Assembly (NCBI GenBank): GCA_041905525.1
Contig: JAYRKY010000007.1
Location: 124,001 to 188,000, forward strand
Length of the DNA stretch: 64,000 nucleotides
Direction: 5' to 3'
DNA from: SHVO01 sp041905525
GTDB taxonomy: Bacteria; Pseudomonadota; Alphaproteobacteria; Rhodospirillales; Rhodospirillaceae
The translations under genes were made by a program, and so were the position numbers. This document shows positions 18,362-27,128 of the stretch, one piece after another. Every line of letters begins with the position of its first letter. Within the stretch, counting starts at the first letter, position 1. A model generated the notes under the pieces. The model saw nothing but the letters and a program-made list of their open reading frames with translations, had not been told where the DNA came from and made no database searches.

Positions 18362-19003
18362 CTACGCGCGCAAGGCGGCGATATTGCCGCGGTAGTCCTT
18401 CGTTCCGAACACCGCCGTTCCTGCGACCAGGACGTCGGCTCCGGCCTCACGGACCAGTTTCGAGGTTGCGGGGGTGATTCCCCCGTCCACTTCCAGCTCG
18501 ATCGGGCGTTGCCCGATCATGGCCTTTAGGCGGCGGATTTTTTCCACCTGACTTGTGATGAAGGATTGTCCGCCGAAGCCCGGGTTTACGCTCATGACCA
18601 AGATCAGGTCCAAGCGATCAAGCACGTACTCAATGACGTTTTCGGGCGTGGACGGATTCAAGGACACGCCGGCCTTCTTGCCCAGAGAGCGGATCAGTTG
18701 CAGGGACCGATCCAAGTGCGGGCCGGCTTCAGCATGCACGGTGATGATATCGGACCCGGCCTCGGCGAAGGCCGCGATGTACGGATCCACCGGCTGAATC
18801 ATCAGGTGCACGTCGAGCACCTTCTTCGTGTGCGGACGCAACGACTTCACAACGATCGGCCCGATCGTGAGGTTGGGCACGAAGTGCCCGTCCATCACGT
18901 CCACATGGATGTAGTCCGCGCCCGCTTCATCGATCGCGCGCACCTCTTCGCCGAGCCGGGCGAAATCCGCAGAAAGGATGCTGGGCGCGATCTTGATCGT
19001 CAT
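18362..19003 (-). CDS. rpe: Ribulose-phosphate 3-epimerase
   Basis: A 213-residue TIM-barrel enzyme interconverting ribulose 5-phosphate and xylulose 5-phosphate in the pentose phosphate pathway. The diagnostic motifs are present: HVDVMDGHFVPNLTIGP, the phosphate-binding region MSVNPGFGGQSF and LEVDGGI. Length is standard. The gene starts 3 bases after the transketolase stop, so the two consecutive pentose-phosphate enzymes almost certainly share one mRNA. Below it lies the TatA-like micro-ORF and then the phosphate operon. Confidence 0.96.
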   Translation of the reverse strand: MTIKIAPSILSADFARLGEEVRAIDEAGADYIHVDVMDGHFVPNLTIGPIVVKSLRPHTKKVLDVHLMIQPVDPYIAAFAEAGSDIITVHAEAGPHLDRSLQLIRSLGKKAGVSLNPSTPENVIEYVLDRLDLILVMSVNPGFGGQSFITSQVEKIRRLKAMIGQRPIELEVDGGITPATSKLVREAGADVLVAGTAVFGTKDYRGNIAALRA

Positions 19004-19006
19004 GGT

Positions 19007-21004
19007 TTAGATCCGCTGCTTCGCCGCGGCAACGACGGCGTCAGCCGTGATGCCGAAGTGTTTGTACAGTTCAGGCGCCGGCGCCGAGGCCCCGAAGGTG
19101 GTCATGCCAACGACGGCGCCTTGCGGTCCGACGTAGCGTTCCCAGCCGAATGTGCTGGCCGCTTCGATCGCGACCTTCACCGTGCCTTCGCCCAGAACGG
19201 CGGCGCGATAGGCGGTGGGCTGGGCGTCGAAGAGTTCCCATGACGGCATCGAGACGACGGCGGCGCCGATGCCTTCCATCTTCAACTTCTCGCGGGCTTC
19301 CATCGCCAGACTGACTTCCGAACCCGTGGCCAGAATGGTCACCTGCCGCTTGCCCTCGGACTCGGCGAGAACGTAGGCGCCCTTGGCGCACAGATTTTCG
19401 TCCGTGTGGGTGGTGCGGAGCGTGGGAAGGCCCTGACGCGTCAGCGCGAGGACAGAGGGTTTGTCCGCGGCGACGGCAATCGCCCAGCACTCGGCCGTCT
19501 CGACCGTGTCGCACGGACGCATGGTGATGAGGTTCGGGATGATGCGCAGGCTCGCGAGATGCTCGACGGGTTGGTGCGTCGGGCCATCTTCGCCGAGGCC
19601 GATGGAATCGTGCGTCATGACATAAATCACACGCTGGCCCATCAACGCCGACAGACGGATGGACGGACGGCAGTAATCCGTGAAGACGAGGAAGGTGCCG
19701 CCGAAAGGGATAATCCCCCCGTGCAGGGCAAGACCGTTCATCGCCGCCGCCATGCCGTGCTCGCGCACGCCGTAATAGACGTAACGTCCGGCAAAGTCGG
19801 AGGCCGTGATCGGCGCCATGCCGGAGGCCTTCGTATTGTTCGAGCCCGTCAGGTCGGCGGACCCGCCGATCATTTCCGGGATCACCTTCACAAGTGAATC
19901 CAGCACCGTCTGAGACGACTGACGCGTGGCGACCTTCGGCTTCTCGGCCGACGCCTTCTTCTTCACGTCCGCGATCGCCTGCATCCAGCCGTCGGGGAGT
20001 TTTCCGGACATCAAACGCTCGAACTCGCCGCGCGCCGCCAGCTCGAGAGCGGCGAGACGCTTCGACCACTCCGCAGACGCGGCCGCGCCCTTGGCGCCCG
20101 CCGCGCGCCACGCCGCGAGCGTTTCTTGCGGAACGACGAAGGGTTCATGCGCCCAGGAGAGCTTTTCGCGTGTGCCCTTGATTTCGGCGTCGCCGAGCGG
20201 CGAGCCATGGGTCTTGGCGGTCCCGGCGAGAGTCGGCGCGCCGAAACCGATCGTGGTCTTGCACGCGATCATCGCGGGCTTGTCGCTGGCCTGTGCCGCC
20301 TTGATGGCGGCGGCGATCGCCTCGGGATCGTGACCGTTCACAGCCCAGGTATTCCAGCCGGAGGCCTCGAAACGCTTGCGTTGATCGTCGGACACGGTGA
20401 GGCTTGTCGGACCATCGATGCTGATGGCGTTGTCGTCGAACAGGACGATAAGCTTGTTGAGCTTCAGGTGGCCGGCCAGCGAGATCGCTTCGTGGCTGAT
20501 GCCTTCCATCAGGCATCCGTCACCGGCAATGACGTACGTGTAGTGATCGACAACGGACGCGCCGAAACGCGCGGCGAGCAAACGCTCGGCGAGCGCCATC
20601 CCGACGGCGTTGGCGATCCCCTGCCCCAACGGACCGGTGGTTGTTTCCGCCGCGGAGGCGTGTCCGTGCTCCGGATGACCGGCCGTGATGGCGCCCATCT
20701 GGCGGAAATTCTTGATCTGCTCGATCGTCATGTCGGCATAGCCGGTGAGATACATGAGGCTGTAGAGCAGCATCGAGCCGTGGCCGGCCGAGAGGATGAA
20801 GCGGTCGCGATCCGGCCATTTCGGCTGCGCGGCGTCGTACTTGAGGAAGCGGGTAAACAGGACGGTCGCGACGTCCGCCATGCCCATGGGCATGCCCGGG
20901 TGGCCCGAGTTCGCCTTCTGCACTGCGTCGGCGGAGAGGAACCGAATCGCATTGGCCATCGAATCGTGGCTGACGGAGGCGGCGGCGGTCGAAGCGTCCT
21001 TCAT
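19007..21004 (-). CDS. tkt: Transketolase
   Basis: A 665-residue thiamine-diphosphate enzyme that moves two-carbon ketol units between sugar phosphates. The cofactor site is clear: GDGCLMEGISHEA with DDNAISIDG (the GDG-to-N motif), and the N-terminal NSGHPGMPMGMAD loop. The pyrimidine domain with YVYYGVREHGMAAAMNG and the transketolase C-terminal domain (AKGAYVLAESEGKRQ, VVSMPSWELF) complete the fold. Length is full. It is followed by rpe after 3 bases. Confidence 0.97.
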   Translation of the reverse strand: MKDASTAAASVSHDSMANAIRFLSADAVQKANSGHPGMPMGMADVATVLFTRFLKYDAAQPKWPDRDRFILSAGHGSMLLYSLMYLTGYADMTIEQIKNFRQMGAITAGHPEHGHASAAETTTGPLGQGIANAVGMALAERLLAARFGASVVDHYTYVIAGDGCLMEGISHEAISLAGHLKLNKLIVLFDDNAISIDGPTSLTVSDDQRKRFEASGWNTWAVNGHDPEAIAAAIKAAQASDKPAMIACKTTIGFGAPTLAGTAKTHGSPLGDAEIKGTREKLSWAHEPFVVPQETLAAWRAAGAKGAAASAEWSKRLAALELAARGEFERLMSGKLPDGWMQAIADVKKKASAEKPKVATRQSSQTVLDSLVKVIPEMIGGSADLTGSNNTKASGMAPITASDFAGRYVYYGVREHGMAAAMNGLALHGGIIPFGGTFLVFTDYCRPSIRLSALMGQRVIYVMTHDSIGLGEDGPTHQPVEHLASLRIIPNLITMRPCDTVETAECWAIAVAADKPSVLALTRQGLPTLRTTHTDENLCAKGAYVLAESEGKRQVTILATGSEVSLAMEAREKLKMEGIGAAVVSMPSWELFDAQPTAYRAAVLGEGTVKVAIEAASTFGWERYVGPQGAVVGMTTFGASAPAPELYKHFGITADAVVAAAKQRI

Positions 21005-21138
21005 AGAAAATGTTTTCTTTTCAATAAGTTATTGGAAAACGTCGCCCAGGGCGTGTTGCACGCTTGTGACGGACCGAGGGGGAGTTGGCAAGGGTGAATT
21101 CCACCGCCCCGGGATGCGCCGCGCGCGGCAATAGCGGA

Positions 21139-22665
21139 CTAAAGAACGCGCTCTTGCACCTGGACCGTGCCTTCGAGTTCCGGCCGGTACAATTGATAGT
21201 TCGCCTTGCCTTGGCGCTTGGCGAAATACATCGCGACGTCTGCATTGTGCAGAAGCTGGCTGGCGGTCGTGGCTTGCGACGGAAGAAGGGAAATGCCGAT
21301 GGACGCAGAGATGCGCCCCTCGCGTCCGCCGAGGTCGAACGGCTCCATCAGGGACTTGATGATACGCTGGGCGACAATGGCGGCTGCCTCGAAATTGTCG
21401 ATGAGCGGCATAATCACCGTGAACTCGTCGCCGCCAAGCCGGGCCACCGTATCGGCTTCGCGCACGCTCTTCTCGAGGCGTCGCGCGGTCGATTTCAGCA
21501 GCACGTCGCCGGCATCGTGTCCCAGGGTATCGTTGATTGCCTTGAAGCCATCGAGATCGATGAACATCAGGCCGACGCTGGTCTGGGCGCGTTTGCCTTC
21601 CAGGACCCGGCGGGTCAAGCGGTCCATGAACAGTGTCCGGTTCGGAAGACCGGTCAACTGATCGTAGTTGGCCTGATAGATAATCTTCTCTTCGTCCAAC
21701 TTGCGCTGCGTCACATCCGAAACAATTGCGATGTATTGTTGGACGGCGCCGCCGGCGTCACGCACGGCGGAGAGCGAGATACGGGCCGCATAGCGGCGGC
21801 CGTTCTTGCTCTTGCACCACTGTTCCCACTGCGCATCTTCGCCGTTCGCTTCGACCGGAAGCGCGCCCTCGGCCGCCTGTGCGCCGTGATTGAGAACCGC
21901 GCCGAGCGGCTGCCCGACGATTTCCTGTTCGGTGAGGTTGGTGAAGCGCCGGTAGGCCGGGTTGCTTTTCGTCACGCGCCCCTTCGCATCCGCGACGAGC
22001 AGGCCGTCCGGACTATGTTCAAACACGGCTCCCGCCAAGCGAAGTTCGGCCTCGGCGCGGCGCCGCTCGGTGACATCGCGCAGCGTGATGACATACCCGA
22101 CGACCTCGCGCCCCGCGCGGAAGGGAGCGACCGTATACACCGCTTCAAAACTTTCGCCATCGCTGCGGGCCAGATGGGCCTCGCGTTCCAGGTAGTAGGG
22201 GCCGTTCTGGATTTGCTCGCGCAGCGGCAAGGACGTCCCACCCTCGGGGTGCCCGCTACCATGAAGGAACAGGCGCTCGACGTTGACCCCGGCCATCGCC
22301 CCCGCGTCGCGGTTCAAGAAATCTCCGGCGGCGGAGTTGGCGAACGCCACCCGCCCTTGGCCATCGACGGCGATGATGCCGTTGGATGCCGCGTCCAGGA
22401 TTTGCTTGGTCATGGGCGAGATGCTGGAGAGATCGGCGCCCGTGAGCACGGCCGAGGCCGTTGCCACGGCCTTCTCAAGCCCCTTGGACGCAGATTGGCT
22501 CTGCTTGGTTGCGGCCGCCTTTCGGCGGGCTGTAGACGGCCCAGCGGCGCTTTTTACGGGGGATGCAGCCCGTTTAGGGGCCCGCCCCCGTCCAGGCGGT
22601 TTCGGACCCTTTTTGGCCGCCGCCTTCGTGCGCTTTCCGGCCCCCGCTTTTCGCTTCCTCGGCAT
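21139..22665 (-). CDS. PAS-PAS-GGDEF diguanylate cyclase with Lys/Ala/Pro-rich N-terminal tail
   Basis: A 508-residue protein predicted to make cyclic di-GMP. Residues 1 to about 62 are a disordered, highly basic Lys/Ala/Pro/Arg tail resembling histone H1 or AlgP. PAS 1 spans about 85-205 (ILDAASNGIIAVDGQG to VITLRDVTERR) and PAS 2 about 210-325 (VFEHSPDGLLVADAKG to IAIVSDVTQRK). The GGDEF domain covers about 340-500, with DQLTGLPNR, an intact active-site ARLGGDEF and the downstream ASIGIS. No inhibitory RxxD five residues before GGDEF is evident (the preceding segment is READTVA). No transmembrane helix is seen, so it is cytosolic, and the tail could bind DNA, RNA or polyphosphate. Confidence 0.9.
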   Translation of the reverse strand: MPRKRKAGAGKRTKAAAKKGPKPPGRGRAPKRAASPVKSAAGPSTARRKAAATKQSQSASKGLEKAVATASAVLTGADLSSISPMTKQILDAASNGIIAVDGQGRVAFANSAAGDFLNRDAGAMAGVNVERLFLHGSGHPEGGTSLPLREQIQNGPYYLEREAHLARSDGESFEAVYTVAPFRAGREVVGYVITLRDVTERRRAEAELRLAGAVFEHSPDGLLVADAKGRVTKSNPAYRRFTNLTEQEIVGQPLGAVLNHGAQAAEGALPVEANGEDAQWEQWCKSKNGRRYAARISLSAVRDAGGAVQQYIAIVSDVTQRKLDEEKIIYQANYDQLTGLPNRTLFMDRLTRRVLEGKRAQTSVGLMFIDLDGFKAINDTLGHDAGDVLLKSTARRLEKSVREADTVARLGGDEFTVIMPLIDNFEAAAIVAQRIIKSLMEPFDLGGREGRISASIGISLLPSQATTASQLLHNADVAMYFAKRQGKANYQLYRPELEGTVQVQERVL

Positions 22666-22880
22666 ACGCTTTTAGGTTGTTGGCAGTCTGAAATACGCCG
22701 CAATAAGTTGGGCAAAATAACCGTGGGTTGACAATGACTTGTCGCCCTTCCGGCCATTTTATACGGGCCGTTGTAAAAAGGATAGCGGGGGCAGATGCCG
22801 CACGGCCAGCGCGAATGAGGGCTTTCGCTCCATTTAGTTTCGAGTCTATATTTCTTTATGGGCAAATACCGGAGGGGGCC

Positions 22881-23075
22881 ATGGCAGACCCAAAATACCA
22901 ACCCGACGTCGACGGGCTAGCGGCCGAACTGCGGCGCGCGCATGGCGTGAAAGCCATGGATGTGGCTTACGACACAGCCCGCCAACACATGCGCGATGCC
23001 GCGTGGAAGCACTGCGCGATGTGGCTTCAAGTGGTCAATCATTTGAACGCGGCCACGAGCGCACATCCGCGCTGA
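22881..23075 (+). CDS. Small hypothetical protein (64 aa)
   Basis: The start ATG at 22881 is preceded by a strong ribosome-binding site, GGAGGGGG, with the gap expected for translation, which decides it over the longer open frame. The product begins MADPKYQPDVDGLAAEL, is helical and rich in Ala, His and Trp, with a single Cys in WKHCAMWLQ. No domain was recognised. It ends four bases before the convergent msrQ stop. Confidence 0.65.
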   Translation: MADPKYQPDVDGLAAELRRAHGVKAMDVAYDTARQHMRDAAWKHCAMWLQVVNHLNAATSAHPR

Positions 23076-23079
23076 CCAC

Positions 23080-23688
23080 TTACGCCTTCTTGACGATGCG
23101 CACCGCAAACAACGCGGCCAGTATGGCGCCGTAGGTGAGCGGCTCGATGAAGCCGGCGCGCACCATCATGTAGTAGTGGATGACCCCGGCGATAGCGGCG
23201 GGATAAACGAAGCTATGCAGCCGCCGCCAACGCTTCCCACCGAGCCGGCGGTTCATGCCATCCGTGGACGTCGCCGCCAGCGCAATCAAGATCACGAGTG
23301 CGAACATCCCCACCGTGATGTAGCGGCGCTTCAAGATTTCCTGAAGCAGCAGACTCATATCGAAAAAGAGATCGAGCCCCACGTAGCTCATCACATGAAG
23401 GGCGACGTAGAAGAACGCGAACAGCCCGAGCATGCGCCTGAGGCGCGCGATCCCGTTCCACTTGCTCACAAGCCGCACCGGCGTCACCGCCAGTGCGATC
23501 AAAAGAAAGCGCAGCGCCCAATCGCCGAAATAGCGCGTGGTGGCCTCGATGGGATTCGCGCCGAGTTGACCGACGAGCCCGCGATAGCCCCACCAGGCGA
23601 ACGGTAGCAACGAAACGACGAAGACCGCGGGCTTCATCCAGCGGCGCAGGAGCGGTTCAAACCCGCGCGGCGCGGCGACCTCTGCCAT
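23080..23688 (-). CDS. msrQ: Heme-binding membrane subunit MsrQ
   Basis: A 202-residue inner-membrane cytochrome of the ferric-reductase-like transmembrane family, the electron-donor subunit for MsrP. About six hydrophobic helices are visible, with candidate heme-ligating His residues in YVALHVMSYVG and in RRLHSFVYPAAIAGVIHYY. The N-terminal basic segment LLRRWMKP is cytosolic. It starts 22 bases after the msrP stop in the same operon. It passes electrons from the quinol pool or flavins to periplasmic MsrP. Confidence 0.92.
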   Translation of the reverse strand: MAEVAAPRGFEPLLRRWMKPAVFVVSLLPFAWWGYRGLVGQLGANPIEATTRYFGDWALRFLLIALAVTPVRLVSKWNGIARLRRMLGLFAFFYVALHVMSYVGLDLFFDMSLLLQEILKRRYITVGMFALVILIALAATSTDGMNRRLGGKRWRRLHSFVYPAAIAGVIHYYMMVRAGFIEPLTYGAILAALFAVRIVKKA

Positions 23689-23710
23689 CTGTCTATGAGG
23701 GTCTTGGGGC

Positions 23711-24688
23711 TTAGTACAGACGGGTGAGGTTCATACCCTTGTAGAGGTCAGCCACTTCTTCCTCGTAGCCATTGAACATCAACGTGGGACGGCGCCGGAA
23801 TTCGCCGATACGGCGCTCGCTGGCCTGCGACCAGCGCGGATGATCGACCTTTGGATTGACGTTGGCATAGAACCCGTACTCGCTGCCGTTCATCACCTTC
23901 CAGGTGTTCTGCGGCTGGTCCTCGACGAAGCTGATCCGCACGATCGATTTGACGCCTTTAAATCCATACTTCCACGGCACGACGAGACGGATCGGCGCGC
24001 CGCTTTGGCCGAGCAAGGGCTGGCCGTATAGACCGACCGCGAGAATAGTCAGGGGATTCATCGCCTCGTCCATCCGCAGTCCCTCGATGTAGGGCCACGG
24101 AAGGTTCGCACTGCGTTGGCCGCGCATCTCGGTGGGGCGCACGATCGTCTCGAACCGCACGAACTTGGCGCTGCCTTGCGGCTCGAACCGCTTGATCACC
24201 TCGGCGAGCGAAATCCCCACCCAAGGGATGACCATCGACCAGGCTTCGACGCAGCGCATGCGGTAAATACGTTCCTCGACCGCATGCGGCTTGATGAAAT
24301 CGTTGAGATCGACCGTACCGGGCTTATTGCAAAGGCCGTCGATCTTCACGGTCCAGGGCAAGGGTTTGAACGCGCCCGCGTATTGCGCCGGGTCGCCCTT
24401 GTCCAAGCCGAACTCATAGAAGTTGTTGTACGTCGTGATGTCTTCGAACGCGTTCGGTTTGTCGTTCTCGGCCAGCTTGGCGTAGCCTTTCTTGAGATCG
24501 GCGAACTTGGCGCCGGCCGCAGGCAGAACCGCGCCTTGCGCCGGTCCCGCGCCGAAAGCGTCGCCAAGGACCATGCTGCCGGCGATCAGTCCGGTGGTTT
24601 TGATGAGCTCGCGGCGGTTGAGATAAACGCTCTCGGGCGTGATCTCATGGGACGCAACGTCAGATCCCTTGCGGCGGCGAATGAGCAT
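23711..24688 (-). CDS. msrP: Periplasmic methionine sulfoxide reductase, molybdopterin subunit MsrP
   Basis: About 325 residues; the start is the ATG of MLIRRRKGSD, with GAGGTG seven bases upstream, rather than the GTG three codons earlier. The signal carries the twin-arginine motif NRRELIKTT followed by a hydrophobic stretch, so the folded cofactor-loaded enzyme is exported by Tat. The sulfite-oxidase-like molybdopterin domain contains MRCVEAWSMVIPW, whose Cys is the molybdenum ligand. It repairs oxidised Met in periplasmic proteins with MsrQ. The gene lies immediately upstream of msrQ; a cytosolic msrB is also present at 32678. Confidence 0.94.
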   Translation of the reverse strand: MLIRRRKGSDVASHEITPESVYLNRRELIKTTGLIAGSMVLGDAFGAGPAQGAVLPAAGAKFADLKKGYAKLAENDKPNAFEDITTYNNFYEFGLDKGDPAQYAGAFKPLPWTVKIDGLCNKPGTVDLNDFIKPHAVEERIYRMRCVEAWSMVIPWVGISLAEVIKRFEPQGSAKFVRFETIVRPTEMRGQRSANLPWPYIEGLRMDEAMNPLTILAVGLYGQPLLGQSGAPIRLVVPWKYGFKGVKSIVRISFVEDQPQNTWKVMNGSEYGFYANVNPKVDHPRWSQASERRIGEFRRRPTLMFNGYEEEVADLYKGMNLTRLY

Positions 24689-24746
24689 GAAGATCACCTC
24701 AAAATTACGGATTCGACGACCAGGACATTATAGCGCGCCCGGCCGC

Positions 24747-24782
24747 AAAAAGAAAAAGCGCCGGACCAGAGGTCCGGCGCTT
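24747..24782 (-). terminator. Rho-independent terminator after TPR gene
   Basis: A perfect 12-bp stem (AAGCGCCGGACC / GGTCCGGCGCTT) with a 3-base loop lies 28 bases downstream of the TPR gene stop. It is followed on the minus strand by TTTCTTTTT. This would end the tonB-exbB-exbD-exbD-TPR transcript. Confidence 0.9.
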
Positions 24783-24809
24783 CCCCATTCCTAAGAACGG
24801 TCTGGGCGA

Positions 24810-26060
24810 TTAGCCCTTCTTCTGACCGCTGTAGATCTTCCACAGGTTCGCAACCTTTTCCGACTGGCTGCCGGCGGAGATCGACTTGAACGCCGCGAGG
24901 CCTTCGGAGCGGCGGCCGGCGCTGATGTGGGCGATGCCAAGACGAAGCTGAGCGTCGTCCTTGTCGTCCACACCCTTGGCGATCCCGGCGGTGATCAGTT
25001 CGATCGCCTTATCGTTGTCGCCCATGCTCCAGTACGCTTCACCGAACTTCACGGTGGCGTCGCCCTTCGCCTGCTTGCTGGCTTCAGCAACACCCTGCGG
25101 GAGGCTCTTGGTGTCGGCTTCGCACTGCTTCGTGGCAAGAGCGAGCAGACGCGCTTCGCGTTCCTTATTGGCGGCCTGGCCCATGACGCCGGCCTTCGTG
25201 CCCTTCTCGATCACGGCCTTGCCTTCGCACGGCAGGCCTTCCTGAAGGGCGATTTCCGCCATCTGGGTGTATTCGCGGTCCGTGGTCATGATGCCGCTGA
25301 CGTACTTGATGCGCGCAACATCGAGTTCGGTGTGCGGCTTGCCGCGCAGCGTGCGCTCGGACATCTGCACGAACTGGGCGAAGTACTTCGGATCCGGGTA
25401 CAGGGTGATGAGCTTTTCCATCGTGCCGGCGACGGCGTCGGTGTTGCCGAGTTCGTAATCGGCGCTCATCAGCAGCTCAAGCCACTGCTTATCAGGGTTG
25501 CGCTTGGCGGATTCCGCGCCCTTCACGGCGGTGCGGATGTTTTCAGCGGCCTGTTTGTAGTCCTTCTGGATGTAGTAGCTCTGACCGACGAGCACCTGCA
25601 TGTCGCCGTCAGCGCCGTTTTCCTTCATGTAGCGGTTCGCGTACTCGATGGCCTTGGGGTAGTTCTTGGCCTGATAGTTGACGCTCGCGAGCTGCTTCAC
25701 GCGCTCTTTCTGCTGTTCCGGAGTCATCTGGCCAGTGGCGAGAGAGGCTTCCCATGCGCCGGTGCCCTTCGCGAAGTTGCCGCTTTGGAAGTAAGCGACC
25801 GCGAGGATTTCGTTCACGAGGAAGGTTTCGTAGGCGCTCTTGCCGCTGACGGCGGCGGCTTCTTCGGCGCTCGCCACAGCTTCCTTGAACTGCTTCTTCT
25901 TCAGGAACTCCTGTGCGGCCTGCAGAGGCTTGCCAACGGCGGGCTTTACGCTCGGTGCCTTTTCCGCGGCGTAGGCGGCTTGCGGCGCCACAACTTCGGC
26001 CCCGACAAATCCCGTCGCCAGCATCAGCGACATTGCGATCAAAGAGACTCTCGATTTCAT
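24810..26060 (-). CDS. Exported TPR-repeat protein of the TonB/ExbBD cluster
   Basis: A 416-residue protein with a Sec signal peptide (1 to about 32, ending AAYAAEK). The rest is helical tetratricopeptide-type repeats, for example KQFKEAVASAEEAAAVSG, NYPKAIEYANRYMKENG and GDNDKAIELITAGIAKG. No catalytic motif is visible. It is the last gene of the TonB-system cluster and probably acts as a periplasmic scaffold linked to the energy-transducing complex; such TPR proteins often travel with tonB-exbBD in alphaproteobacteria. A hairpin precedes it, so its expression may be partly uncoupled. Confidence 0.8.
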   Translation of the reverse strand: MKSRVSLIAMSLMLATGFVGAEVVAPQAAYAAEKAPSVKPAVGKPLQAAQEFLKKKQFKEAVASAEEAAAVSGKSAYETFLVNEILAVAYFQSGNFAKGTGAWEASLATGQMTPEQQKERVKQLASVNYQAKNYPKAIEYANRYMKENGADGDMQVLVGQSYYIQKDYKQAAENIRTAVKGAESAKRNPDKQWLELLMSADYELGNTDAVAGTMEKLITLYPDPKYFAQFVQMSERTLRGKPHTELDVARIKYVSGIMTTDREYTQMAEIALQEGLPCEGKAVIEKGTKAGVMGQAANKEREARLLALATKQCEADTKSLPQGVAEASKQAKGDATVKFGEAYWSMGDNDKAIELITAGIAKGVDDKDDAQLRLGIAHISAGRRSEGLAAFKSISAGSQSEKVANLWKIYSGQKKG

Positions 26061-26094
26061 GTTTGCTGTGTCCTCTTACAAGCAAAAGAGAAAC

Positions 26095-26119
26095 GCCACT
26101 GGTTGGATGAACCGGTGGC
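26095..26119 (-). terminator. Intercistronic attenuator-like hairpin between exbD and TPR gene
   Basis: A 10-bp stem (GCCACTGGTT / AACCGGTGGC on the plus strand, one G-U pair) with a 5-base loop lies in the 146-base gap after the second exbD. On the minus strand it is followed by GTTTCTCTTTTG. It probably terminates part of the transcripts, leaving the TPR gene at a lower level or under its own promoter. A second, weaker repeat (CTTGCCA/TGGCAAG) lies at 26144-26175. Confidence 0.55.
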
Positions 26120-26206
26120 GCCCCTCGCTACCCCAATGCAAGTCTTGCCAAGATCCTAGGCTTTATTATGGCAAGGCCTAGAAGCCCAACGCAAGACCAC
26201 GAAGTG

Positions 26207-26635
26207 TTACTGGTTCAAAAACTGCTCGTTACCGACGAAGCCGATCTTCTTAACGCCAAGGCGCTGAGCGATCGCGAGAATTTTTGCAACCGTGTCGTAT
26301 TTAGCCAAACGGTGCGGACGAAGATGCACTTCCGGCTGCGGTTGGCCCGCTGCCACCGACGCCAGGTAACGAGTCACCTGGGCCAGGTTCTGTGTAACGT
26401 TACCATCCCAAATGATGGTGCCGTCGAAGTCCACTTCAACCGTATGCACCACCGGCGGCGCCGGCGGATTGGTATTCTGGTTCGGCCGCGGCATGTCGAG
26501 CTTCACCGCGTGCGTCTGCACGGGCAAGCTCATGATGAACATGATCAGCAGAACGAGCATGACGTCGATCAGCGGAGTGGTGTTCATTTCCACCATCACG
26601 CCGCCTTCGTCAGCTGCACCTACGCTCATTCCCAT
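26207..26635 (-). CDS. exbD: ExbD/TolR family biopolymer transport protein (second copy)
   Basis: A 142-residue protein with one N-terminal membrane helix containing the essential proton-path Asp in TTPLIDVMLVLLIMF, followed by a periplasmic domain. The sequence after the helix has a Pro/Asn-rich linker (NQNTNPPAPP) before the ExbD fold. It differs clearly from the preceding ExbD, so it is not a recent duplication. Two exbD genes in tandem are typical of TonB systems in alpha- and gammaproteobacteria such as Xanthomonas and Caulobacter. It couples proton flow through ExbB to TonB. Confidence 0.92.
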   Translation of the reverse strand: MGMSVGAADEGGVMVEMNTTPLIDVMLVLLIMFIMSLPVQTHAVKLDMPRPNQNTNPPAPPVVHTVEVDFDGTIIWDGNVTQNLAQVTRYLASVAAGQPQPEVHLRPHRLAKYDTVAKILAIAQRLGVKKIGFVGNEQFLNQ

Positions 26636-26666
26636 AACAAAAACTCCTTAGGAAGTTTCGGAGCGG

Positions 26667-27098
26667 CTAATTGCCGCCCCGAAGCTCCGGATCAGTAATG
26701 AAGCCAACCTTCATGATGCCGCCGCGCTGTGCGGTGGCGACCACACGACCGATGAACTCATATCGGGCCTGTTGATCGCCACGGATGTGCACTTCCGGCT
26801 GAGGCACCTGAACGGCCGCGGCCTTCATGCGCTCCAGCAGGGTTTCGGGGCTTACGAGAAGGTCGTTCCAGTAGATCTTACCATCCTTATCGACCGCGAT
26901 GATGATGTTCTCGGGCTTGGTCTGGGTCGCCTCGTTAGAGATGACCGGCAGATCGAGCTCGATAGTCTTCGTCACGACCGGGATGGTGATCAGGAAGATG
27001 ATCAGCAGCACCAACATGACGTCCACGAGCGGGGTCGTGTTGATCGTCGAGTTGACCTGATCTTCGTCCGAAGACGAGTTTCCGACACTCATACCCAT
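26667..27098 (-). CDS. exbD: ExbD/TolR family biopolymer transport protein (first copy)
   Basis: A 143-residue single-pass protein with the conserved Asp in TTPLVDVMLVLLIIF and the ExbD periplasmic domain ending in IMKVGFITDPEL. The N-terminus MGMSVGNSSSDEDQV is cytosolic and acidic. It begins 30 bases after exbB and is followed by the second exbD after 31 bases. It forms, with ExbB, the proton-driven motor that energises TonB. Confidence 0.93.
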   Translation of the reverse strand: MGMSVGNSSSDEDQVNSTINTTPLVDVMLVLLIIFLITIPVVTKTIELDLPVISNEATQTKPENIIIAVDKDGKIYWNDLLVSPETLLERMKAAAVQVPQPEVHIRGDQQARYEFIGRVVATAQRGGIMKVGFITDPELRGGN

Positions 27099-27128
27099 AT
27101 CGATAACTCCTACTAGAACGCGTTGCGC

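Noticed and set aside
21085..22731. Plus-strand open frame (548 codons) opposite the PAS-GGDEF gene
   Set aside because: Shadow of the minus-strand gene, which carries intact PAS and GGDEF motifs.
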